A program made the position numbers and the translations under genes. Shown here in pieces: positions 37,530 through 44,456 of a stretch of DNA of 64,000 bases (positions within the stretch are counted from its first letter, which is position 1; the number at the start of each line of letters is the position of its first letter). The notes beneath the pieces were generated by a model. It searched no databases. It saw only the letters and a list, made by a program, of their open reading frames with translations, and was not told the DNA's origin. The DNA comes from Ancylobacter sp. IITR112 (GTDB lineage Bacteria > Pseudomonadota > Alphaproteobacteria > Rhizobiales > Xanthobacteraceae): positions 4,248,501 through 4,312,500 of the forward strand of contig NZ_JBGCUS010000001.1 of assembly GCF_041415945.1 (NCBI RefSeq), read 5' to 3'.

Positions 37530-38336
37530 TCAATTGCCCCAGCGTTCCATCCACATGCGCTCGCCGATGGAGCAGGACACCCGCGGCTCGGTGGCGGAGG
37601 CGGGCCGCAAAAGCGGCGCGGGGGGTGGGCGGATGCCGGCGATTTCCAGCACCAGCTTGGTCTTGATGGCGTCGGCGAATTCATGCGTGCCGCGCACCGG
37701 AATGACAAAAGCACCCGGCCCGCCGATCACGCAATCCTCGTAATAGATGTCGAGGTCGCCAATATCGAGCAGCGAGCCGCTGGCCTCCTTGAGCATCAGC
37801 GGCAGGCCGTTGATGGTGATGCCGCGCGCCACCACGCCGTCGCGCGTCACGTCGACCAGCGGCCCCTGATTATTGGTGCCGTCGCCGGAAATGTCGATCA
37901 CGCGGCGCAGGCCGCGAATGGCATTGCCGTCGATGAGGTCGGCGCTGAAGGTCATGGCGCTGGAAATGGAGGTGCGGTAGACGCGCCGCAGCGGCGCCTG
38001 GCCGATGGCGTCGGCAAAGGCGCGGGCCTCGGCGGCGGAGCCGACCAGCATCCAGTCCACCACCAGCTTCTGCTCGTCCGCGCCCGCCCATTCGACATAG
38101 GCGATGGCGATGCGGCCATGCGGGCCGAGGCGCAGGGCCTGGAGAAATTCCGGCGAGGTGACGGCGGCGATATAGCCCTCGCGCTGCAAGGCGAGTTCAT
38201 CGAGGTCCATGGAGTAGGACACGTCGACCGCCAGCACCAGCTCGACATCGACCGGAGTATCCGCGCGGGCGCCGCCGGCGGCCGTCAGGCTGCACAGGGC
38301 GGCAAGCAGGGCGAGAAACGCACGCATGCGCGACAT
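37530..38336 (-). CDS. Secreted DUF1194 von Willebrand A-like protein
   Basis: The 268-residue protein has a signal peptide ending ARADTP (residues 1-26) and the metal-ion-dependent adhesion motif DVSYS at residues 38-42 inside VELVLAVDVSYSMDLDELALQ. SGDGTNNQGP and DCVIGGPGAFVIPV are family segments of DUF1194. It is a periplasmic or extracellular binding protein of unknown partner, monocistronic and convergent with the RNA methyltransferase gene. Confidence 0.9.
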   Translation of the reverse strand: MSRMRAFLALLAALCSLTAAGGARADTPVDVELVLAVDVSYSMDLDELALQREGYIAAVTSPEFLQALRLGPHGRIAIAYVEWAGADEQKLVVDWMLVGSAAEARAFADAIGQAPLRRVYRTSISSAMTFSADLIDGNAIRGLRRVIDISGDGTNNQGPLVDVTRDGVVARGITINGLPLMLKEASGSLLDIGDLDIYYEDCVIGGPGAFVIPVRGTHEFADAIKTKLVLEIAGIRPPPAPLLRPASATEPRVSCSIGERMWMERWGN

Positions 38337-38494
38337 CGCGACCTCCGTCCTTGACGGCCCCCCGACATGTCAGGAGCCCGTCATCATGGTGACATGAGGG
38401 GCGCGGAGGCACGAGCCCAAAGTGCGGGCGGGCGCCGCCCGCCGATGCCGTTCGCGTGAGCGGGCCCTACAGCGATAGGCCGCGCCCGCCGTGC

Positions 38495-39799
38495 TCAGCC
38501 GTCCAGCGTCTCGGTGCCTGTGATCTCGATGCCGAAGCCGGCGACGCCGACATAGGTGCGGGCGCGCGAGGCGATGAGGCGGATGGAGGAAATGCCGAGA
38601 TCGCGCAGGATCTGCGCGCCGAGGCCGACCTCGCGCCAGTTCTGGTCGCGCAGCTTGGCGCTTTCGATCTTGTCCTCGCCGCCGACGGTGGACAGCGGCA
38701 CGCCTGTCGTGCCGTCGCGCAGATAGACCAGCACGCCGCGCCCTTCCGCCTTGATGCGCTCCAGCGAGGCGCGCAGCGCCTTGCCGCCGGTGAACACGTC
38801 GCCGATCGGGTCCGCCCGGTGCAGGCGCACCAGCACGTCGCGCCCGTCGCCGATCTTGCCATAGACGAGGGCGATATGGTTCACCGGCTCGAACGGCGTG
38901 ACATAGGAAATGGCGTGCATCTCGCCGACCACGGTGGGGGCGGCGAATTCGGCGGTGCGGCTCACCAGCTTCTCGCGCAACTGGCGATAGGCGATGAGAT
39001 CGGCCACCGAGATGCGGGTGAGCTTATGCGCGGCGGCGAAATCCGTGACCTTGGGGCCGCGCATCACCGTGCCGTCGTCATTGACGAGTTCGCAGATGAC
39101 GCCGACCGGCTCCAGATTAGCCAGCCGGCACAGATCCACCGCCGCCTCGGTATGGCCGGAGCGCATGAGCACCCCGCCTTCCTTGGCGATGAGCGGGAAG
39201 ATGTGGCCGGGGCGGACGAAATCCACCGCGCCGGCATTGGGGTTGGCGAGGCCGCGCACGGTGGCGGTGCGGTCCTCGGCGGAAATGCCGGTTGTGGTGC
39301 CGTGGCGGTAATCGACCGAGATGGTGAAGGCGGTGGCGTGCGGAGCGTCGTTATCCGTCACCATCGGGTTGAGCCGCAGCCGCTTGGCATGCTCGGCGGT
39401 GAGCGGGGTGCAGACGATGCCCGAGGTGTGGCGGACGATGAAGGCGAGCTTTTCCGGGGTGGCGAACTGGGCGGCGACGATGAGGTCGCCCTCATTCTCG
39501 CGGTCGTCATCATCGGTGACGACCAGCATCTCGCCACGGGCAAAGGCTTCGATGGCCGCTTCGACGCGGGCCTGCAGATTGTCGGTCATGAGTATCGCTT
39601 CCACGCTCGCCAGCCCGAGGAAATCGTTCGGCGTCACCGCGCCGCCGGTGGCGGCGGCGATGCGCGCGCCCGCTTCCCGCGAGATCCAGGCCGTTTGGTC
39701 CTTGCACAGCGCGGTGATGCTGGCGGGCGACAGGCCGACGGCGCGCGCGAAGGCGCTCTTGGTCGTGCCTGTTGTGGTGAGCCAGTCCGCGAGTTTCAT
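38495..39799 (-). CDS. ribB: HTH-RibBX fusion: 3,4-dihydroxy-2-butanone 4-phosphate synthase with N-terminal Cro/YdaS-like HTH and degenerate GTP cyclohydrolase II domain
   Basis: The 434-residue protein has three parts. Residues 1-63 form a Cro/YdaS-like helix-turn-helix (TTKSAFARAVGLSPASITALC, ending ATGGAVTPNDF). Residues 71-270 are the DHBP synthase of riboflavin synthesis (VVTDDDDRENEGDL, RHTSGIVC, RSGHTEAAVDL). The last 165 residues resemble GTP cyclohydrolase II but lack its zinc cysteines: where HSE..C..GDVF..RCDC is expected, HRADPIGDVFTGGKALRA is seen. Such RibBX proteins are known from proteobacteria; the added HTH is the odd part. An internal ATG at 39589, with GGAAG eight bases upstream, could produce the enzyme without the HTH. 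A palindrome lies 53 bp upstream of the start. Confidence 0.85.
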   Translation of the reverse strand: MKLADWLTTTGTTKSAFARAVGLSPASITALCKDQTAWISREAGARIAAATGGAVTPNDFLGLASVEAILMTDNLQARVEAAIEAFARGEMLVVTDDDDRENEGDLIVAAQFATPEKLAFIVRHTSGIVCTPLTAEHAKRLRLNPMVTDNDAPHATAFTISVDYRHGTTTGISAEDRTATVRGLANPNAGAVDFVRPGHIFPLIAKEGGVLMRSGHTEAAVDLCRLANLEPVGVICELVNDDGTVMRGPKVTDFAAAHKLTRISVADLIAYRQLREKLVSRTAEFAAPTVVGEMHAISYVTPFEPVNHIALVYGKIGDGRDVLVRLHRADPIGDVFTGGKALRASLERIKAEGRGVLVYLRDGTTGVPLSTVGGEDKIESAKLRDQNWREVGLGAQILRDLGISSIRLIASRARTYVGVAGFGIEITGTETLDG

Positions 39800-39851
39800 G
39801 ACAGGCAGGCTAGGCCGTCCCGCTTTCGTCCGCAATGAAAAGATGCGCGGC

Positions 39852-39868
39852 TTTCAGTGATACTGAAA
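39852..39868. promoter_or_regulatory. 17-bp operator-like palindrome upstream of HTH-RibBX
   Basis: TTTCAGTGATACTGAAA is a perfect 7-bp inverted repeat with a 3-base centre, 53-69 bp upstream of the start codon. The size and form match operators of Cro/CI-like HTH proteins, and the downstream gene itself carries such an HTH. Binding and autoregulation are inference. Confidence 0.5.
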
Positions 39869-40518
39869 ATGGCGCGTGGTGAACGCGGCAGGGCAGGCAG
39901 CCGAAAGCACCCCGTCGCCGGTTCCGGCGCGGAGCTTTGGGACGGCACGTCGCCTGCCGCCCCTTGAGAAGGGCGTGCGGGGCGCCGGGGCGGAAACCCC
40001 GGCGGTCGCCTGCACCATGTGTGAAAAGGTGGTGCAAGCAGGTCTTCAACCGTCCGACGCGCCGCCGCCGGCGCCCCGCAACGCGGTGTTTCTAGGCTTG
40101 CTCCATGCGCGCCCGGGAGGACTGTCACTTTCTATCCTCCCCTGTGGGGTGCTTGACGCGCCGGCGCGCCCTTGCGGACGGGTCGGCGCGCGTCGCCCCG
40201 TGGCCGGTGGGAAGACCGACCGGGGACGCATGGCTTGGGCCGCCGGGCCTTGGGGTGCGTTATCCCCGCCGCCCGGCCACCGCCCCCCACCCCGCGCGAG
40301 CCGGCCGCTCCGGTTGCGCCCCCTTCGTCGGGATGAGGTGAGGCAAGGATGCCAGAGGAAAATATCCCTGTCTAGGATTTTTTTCTCAACAAAGGGCATG
40401 ACAAGGCGGATTTGAAATGCATAGTGATTTGCAACAGGGTGGCGCTGAAACTCTTGATAAATTTGAATTAGTTGAAGTCTTAATTACTCCTAAATCTTAT
40501 CGGAGGCCGAGGATACTT
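39869..40518. other. 650-bp stretch without a credible gene; hairpins, then a composition shift to lower GC
   Basis: The first part (to about 40330) is very GC-rich. It holds two tandem hairpins: CGCCGGGG/CCCCGGCG (39983-40004) and TGCACCA/TGGTGCA (40011-40036), which would lie in a long ribB leader if transcription starts that far up. I looked for the conserved core of the FMN riboswitch on both strands and did not find it. From about 40370 the composition drops sharply (T-run at 40378-40384, then TTAATTAC- and TATATAAA-like stretches), marking the edge of the small island that follows. Open frames here have no recognisable content. Confidence 0.5.
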
Positions 40519-41112
40519 TTAGTCTTTCTTCCCATAAACCGGAGGTGGTATATAAAACACTATCGACCCTCGTGTCCAAAATCCTTTGTCGGGAGGTTTG
40601 TCTGAGGTCGTGTAGGTGATGGTTGCGGCCATGCCGTCTGGGATTATGGCGCCAAACGGCGTTAGGAGTAGCTGCAAGGCGTGGGATGCAGCGCATGCGC
40701 GTTCGTGGAGCGCAGGAAGCTCTTCGACGTAGAGCCTTCTGGAGGGTTTCAATCTGCTCCATGGGCCCGCTTTGAAGTTGGCGTAATCGTCCGTGAAGCG
40801 TCCCCATGTGCCGTGGAGCATCAGATTCCTCTGCGGCACGATAGCCTTCATGTCGGCTACGAAGCGGTTTAGCTGTTCGGCGTAAGCAGGGATCGCCCAC
40901 TTTGACGCCTCCTTGAGGTAGTCTAGCCGCGCAGACAACATCTTTTCGCCCACTAGCGCGTCGAGCCTATCTAGTGGAATGCCATACAAATGGCCCGTTA
41001 GTTTCGCGACAAAATCATCAATCTGCGCAAATGTGAGGGCTATCCGCCCGATAAGTTCTAGCTCAGCGGGCTGCAGCGGAAGCGCGAACGCAGGCTCGGG
41101 AAGGGGCGACAT
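40519..41112 (-). CDS. HEPN-like protein (RN-x3-H motif) in a low-GC island
   Basis: The 197-residue protein is mostly helical, with ELIGRIALTFAQIDDFVAKLTGHLYG, a second long helix region, and IVPQRNLMLHGTWG. R95 and H100 form the R-x4-H motif that, with a polar residue after the arginine, marks HEPN domains, many of which are RNases in toxin-antitoxin and phage-defence systems. I cannot place it in a named subfamily. The C-terminal part (GSIVFYIPPPVYGKKD) is unfamiliar. AGGTG six bases before the ATG at 41112 supports the start; an in-frame GTG lies at 41121. Base composition is clearly lower in GC than either neighbour, a sign of transfer. Confidence 0.72.
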   Translation of the reverse strand: MSPLPEPAFALPLQPAELELIGRIALTFAQIDDFVAKLTGHLYGIPLDRLDALVGEKMLSARLDYLKEASKWAIPAYAEQLNRFVADMKAIVPQRNLMLHGTWGRFTDDYANFKAGPWSRLKPSRRLYVEELPALHERACAASHALQLLLTPFGAIIPDGMAATITYTTSDKPPDKGFWTRGSIVFYIPPPVYGKKD

Positions 41113-41311
41113 GAGCGACACCTATGATAACGAGAAACGCCGCGAGGATGTGCTAAGGCGCATGCTGTCGACGCCGCCAAAGCCGCAGGAGGTTGGCCGG
41201 CACAAAGCCGACCAGCCGATGGCACCAAATGGGATCAAGGATAGTGAGGGAGTGCCACCAAGTTATCCGGCTCGACCTCATCATTTGGAAGCAGCAGGTC
41301 AATCAGCTTGA
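41111..41311 (+). CDS. Small charged hypothetical protein (66 aa) divergent from the HEPN-like gene
   Basis: The product begins MSDTYDNEKRREDVLRRMLS and continues TPPKPQEVGRHKAD. The RMLxTPPKP pattern recalls short hypothetical proteins I have seen in many alphaproteobacteria, but I know of no assigned function. GGGAAGGGG lies four bases before the ATG. The start codon shares the palindrome CATG (41110-41113) with the start of the HEPN-like gene on the other strand, so each gene's leader lies inside the other. Whether it is an antitoxin is open. Confidence 0.55.
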   Translation: MSDTYDNEKRREDVLRRMLSTPPKPQEVGRHKADQPMAPNGIKDSEGVPPSYPARPHHLEAAGQSA

Positions 41312-41470
41312 GGAGCCGTCGCATGGGTCGATCCTCCCGGAGGCCTGAGGGGTGCAGCCGCAACCTGGCGCCGTCGCAGTGTCAGCGAGCGGCGTGACAT
41401 CTGCAACCTCCAGCTTCAACCCTTGTATGGCGTCGTCACGGCGCCGCTGCCCCGCTCGCAAGCGCCGGCC

Positions 41471-42583
41471 TCAGCGCGGGAACGGCCAGACCGGGGGGGT
41501 GCCCACCTGGCCGCGATGGCGCAGGAGATGGTCGGCGAGCACGCAGGCCACCATCGCCTCGCCCACGGGGACGGCGCGGATGCCGACGCAGGGGTCGTGC
41601 CTTCCCTTGGTGACGATTTCCGCATCCTCGCCATGGCGCGTCACCGTGCGGCGCGGGGTGAGGATGGAGGAGGTGGGCTTCACCGCGAAGCGCACCACCA
41701 CCGGCTGGCCGGTGGAAATGCCACCGAGCACGCCGCCGGCATGGTTGGCGAGGAAGACCGGGCGGCCGTCATTGCCCATGCGCATCTCGTCGGCATTGTC
41801 CTCGCCGGTGAGGGTGGCGCTGGCGAAGCCCTCGCCGATTTCCACGCCCTTCACCGCGTTGATGCTCATCAGCGCGCTTGCCAGATCGGCGTCGAGCTTG
41901 CCATAGAGCGGCGCGCCAAGGCCGGGCGGCACGCCCTCGGCCACCACCTCGATCACCGCGCCGACCGAGGAGCCGGATTTGCGGATGCCGTCGAGATAGT
42001 CCGCCATGCGCGCGGCCGCCTCAGCGTCCGGGCAGAAGAACGGGTTGCGGCCGATCTCGGCGCTGTCCCAGTTCGCGCGGTCGATGCCGATCTCGCCCAT
42101 CTGCACCAGCGCGCCGGTGATGGTCACATCAGGCAGCACCTTGGCGGCGATGGCGCCGGCGGCGACGCGCACCGCCGTCTCGCGCGCGGAGGAGCGCCCG
42201 CCGCCGCGATGGTCGCGCAGGCCGTATTTCACGTCATAGGCATAATCGGCATGACCGGGGCGGTAGCTCTCGGAAATTGCCGAATAATCCTTGGAGCGCT
42301 GGTCGACATTCTCGATCAGGAAGGCGATCGGCGTGCCGGTGGAAATGAGCGTGCCGTCTTCCTCCGCCAGCGTGCCGGAGAGGATCTTCACCTCGTCCGG
42401 TTCGCGCCGCTGGGTGGTGAAGCGCGACTGGCCGGGCCGGCGGCGGTCGAGCGCGGCCTGGACTTCGTCGAGCCGGAAGCGGATGCCGGGCGGGCAGCCG
42501 TCGATCACCCCGCCAATGGCCGGGCCATGGCTCTCGCCGAAGGTGGTGACGCGGAAGAGATGGCCGAAACTGTTGAACGACAT
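41471..42583 (-). CDS. aroC: Chorismate synthase
   Basis: The 370-residue enzyme converts EPSP to chorismate using reduced FMN. All signature blocks are present: [36 protein letters not shown] and the C-terminal [17 protein letters not shown]. Length is standard. It is divergent from the CNNM/CBS transporter. The 160 bp between the 66-aa gene and its 3' end hold nothing recognisable. Confidence 0.98.
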   Translation of the reverse strand: MSFNSFGHLFRVTTFGESHGPAIGGVIDGCPPGIRFRLDEVQAALDRRRPGQSRFTTQRREPDEVKILSGTLAEEDGTLISTGTPIAFLIENVDQRSKDYSAISESYRPGHADYAYDVKYGLRDHRGGGRSSARETAVRVAAGAIAAKVLPDVTITGALVQMGEIGIDRANWDSAEIGRNPFFCPDAEAAARMADYLDGIRKSGSSVGAVIEVVAEGVPPGLGAPLYGKLDADLASALMSINAVKGVEIGEGFASATLTGEDNADEMRMGNDGRPVFLANHAGGVLGGISTGQPVVVRFAVKPTSSILTPRRTVTRHGEDAEIVTKGRHDPCVGIRAVPVGEAMVACVLADHLLRHRGQVGTPPVWPFPR

Positions 42584-42729
42584 AGCGGTTCCGCCGGCGG
42601 CAGGGGAGGGATCACGGCGCTTCTAGGCGCCCGCGCGGCGGGCGTCAAACCGGCGGGGGCGGGGCGGCGCATGGAGAATGGCGGCTTTCGTGCTACATCT
42701 CGGCTCTTCGTGATTGCCAACCCGAGCCA

Positions 42730-44049
42730 ATGCCCCTTTTTGAAATCGCCGTCGTCCTTCTGCTCGTGCTGATCAATGGCGTGCTTGCCATGGCCGAGCT
42801 TTCCGTCGTTTCCGCCCGCCCGGCTCGCCTGCGCTCCATGGCCGATGGCGGCTCCCACGGCGCCCGCATGGCGCTGCAACTCGCCGCCGACCCCGGCCGC
42901 TTCCTCTCCACCGTGCAGATCGGCATCACGCTGATCGGCATTCTCGCCGGCGCGTTTTCGGGCGCCACGCTCGGCACCATGCTGGGCGAATGGCTGCAGG
43001 AACAGGGCATGTCGCCCGGCCTCGCCGGCGGCCTCGGCTATTCGCTCGTTGTGGCGGCGATCACCTATATCTCGCTCATCATCGGCGAACTCATCCCCAA
43101 GCGGCTCGCCCTGCAGAGCCCGGAAAAGCTCGCCAGCCTGGTGGCGCCGGGCATGGTGATGCTGGCGCGGATTGGCGCGCCGGCGGTGTGGCTGCTCGAC
43201 ATTTCCTCCCGCCTCGTGCTGCGCCTGCTCGGCGAGCACGGCAAGGGCGAGGAGAGCAATGTCACCGACGAGGAAATCCGCGCCATCGTGATGGAAGCGG
43301 AGACGGCGGGGGTGATCGACCCGGATGAGCGCAAGATGATCGCCGGGGTGATGCGCCTCGCCGACCGGCCGGTGCGGGCGGTGATGACGCCGCGCACCGA
43401 TGTCGACTGGATCGACCTGACCGACGACCCCGACGTGGTCCGCCGCACCATTCGCGAGACGCGCCACACCCGCATGCCGGCCTGCGAGGGCACGCCGGAG
43501 GAAAGCGTCGGCGTCATCGACATTCGCGACCTGCTGGAAGCCTATCTCGACGGCCAGACCCCCGATCCGCGCCGCTTCGTCAAGCCCGCCGCCGTGCTGG
43601 TGGAGACGGCCGGCGCGCTCGACGCCATGAAGTCGCTGCGCCAGGCCGAGACGCCGCTGGCGCTGGTGGTGGACGAATATGGCTCCATGGTCGGTATCCT
43701 CACCCCCGCCGACCTGCTCGACGCCATCGCCGGCACCGTGGTGCTGGACGAGGCGGGGCAGGCCAAGCCCGATGTGGTGGAGCGGGCGGATGGCAGCTAT
43801 CTCGTCGCCGGCTCGACGCCGCTCGACGAACTGGCCGAGGTGCTCGGCATCCAGCTCCCGCGCGATGCCGGCTTCCACACCGCCGCCGGGCTGGTGCTGC
43901 ATGAGCTCAAGGCGCTGCCGGCGGAAGGCGCCGCCTTCGAGGCGATGGGCTGGCGCTTCGAGGTGGTGGACATGGACGGACGGCGCGTCGACAAGCTGCT
44001 GGTCTCGCGCGCCGTGGTGCCGCGCCGGCGGGCGCCGCTGATGGGCTGA
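42730..44049 (+). CDS. CNNM/CBS-domain membrane protein (CorC/TlyC 'hemolysin' family)
   Basis: The 439-residue protein has an N-terminal DUF21/CNNM domain with four membrane segments (residues 1-190, IAVVLLLVLINGVLAMAELSVV, IIGELIPKRLALQSPEK). A CBS pair follows (VMTPRTDVDWIDL, LALVVDEYGSMVGILTPADLLDAI), then the CorC_HlyC transporter-associated domain (DGSYLVAGSTPLDELAEVLG). The family moves or regulates magnesium and other divalent ions; haemolysin is a historic label. Confidence 0.93.
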   Translation: MPLFEIAVVLLLVLINGVLAMAELSVVSARPARLRSMADGGSHGARMALQLAADPGRFLSTVQIGITLIGILAGAFSGATLGTMLGEWLQEQGMSPGLAGGLGYSLVVAAITYISLIIGELIPKRLALQSPEKLASLVAPGMVMLARIGAPAVWLLDISSRLVLRLLGEHGKGEESNVTDEEIRAIVMEAETAGVIDPDERKMIAGVMRLADRPVRAVMTPRTDVDWIDLTDDPDVVRRTIRETRHTRMPACEGTPEESVGVIDIRDLLEAYLDGQTPDPRRFVKPAAVLVETAGALDAMKSLRQAETPLALVVDEYGSMVGILTPADLLDAIAGTVVLDEAGQAKPDVVERADGSYLVAGSTPLDELAEVLGIQLPRDAGFHTAAGLVLHELKALPAEGAAFEAMGWRFEVVDMDGRRVDKLLVSRAVVPRRRAPLMG

Positions 44050-44056
44050 CGCGCCT

Positions 44057-44299
44057 TCAGCGCACCGTGATGTCGGCGGAGAGCGCCGCCGGCGCCGCCG
44101 GCAGCCCGCCATAGCGGGTGCCGACGCCGACGACGACGGTGACGATGGCGACCGCGAGCGCGGCGGCGATCAGGCCATATTCAAGGCCGGTGCCCTGCGG
44201 GCGGCGTGCGACGGCGGTGCGGCGGCGCGATGCCATCGACTGCCCGACCATTTCCCGTTCCACCATTTCGCGCATGGGCCTGTCTCTGCTTGAAATCAT
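44057..44299 (-). CDS. Flp/Fap-type pilin-like small protein
   Basis: The 80-residue protein has a basic leader and then RRPQGTGLEYGLIAAALAVAI, which resembles the type IVb Flp prepilin motif (G followed by a hydrophobic helix with EYGLIAA). One membrane helix covers residues about 40-60 and a short tail follows. The glutamate sits at +4 rather than the usual +5 from the glycine. No tad/cpa assembly genes are nearby. An alternative start is the ATG at 44275. Confidence 0.6.
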   Translation of the reverse strand: MISSRDRPMREMVEREMVGQSMASRRRTAVARRPQGTGLEYGLIAAALAVAIVTVVVGVGTRYGGLPAAPAALSADITVR

Positions 44300-44366
44300 C
44301 CACGTGACATCTGTCTTGGGACAGATTTTGTTGTGAGGTCAGCTTGCGCCTCACACCTTGACCGTG

Positions 44367-44435
44367 GGTTAAAGCCAGCCTTGCGCGGTGCTCCTCTTGG
44401 TCTGTGGTTAATGTTTGCCAGAACGGCATGGTTAA
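44367..44435 (-). promoter_or_regulatory. Three TTAACC CtrA-like half-sites upstream of the Flp-like gene
   Basis: On the minus strand TTAACC occurs at 44435-44430, 44411-44406 and 44372-44367, within 136 bp of the start codon. TTAACC(AT) is the half-site of CtrA, which controls pilA in Caulobacter. The full TTAA-N7-TTAA spacing is not present, so this is only suggestive. Confidence 0.35.
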
Positions 44436-44456
44436 TACTTTGTCGCGGCGGAGCCC

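Noticed and set aside
38495..39589. Treating the HTH before ribB as a separate gene
   Set aside because: There is no stop codon between the HTH and the enzyme, and only one frame is open; a separate short protein would need an unseen frameshift. The internal ATG is noted as an alternative start for the enzyme only.
39869..40060. Possible FMN riboswitch before the ribB-type gene
   Set aside because: A GGGGCGGAAACCCCGGCGG stretch superficially resembles the riboswitch core but lies on the wrong strand and the remaining conserved segments are missing.
39876..40415. 179-codon plus-strand frame (and the antisense 40046-40399 frame) in the ribB upstream region
   Set aside because: Composition is Pro/Arg/Gly-rich with no domain; the region looks like leader plus intergenic DNA.
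40417..40605. 62-codon plus-strand frame in the low-GC region
   Set aside because: It runs antisense into the 3' end of the HEPN-like gene and has no recognisable content or convincing ribosome site.
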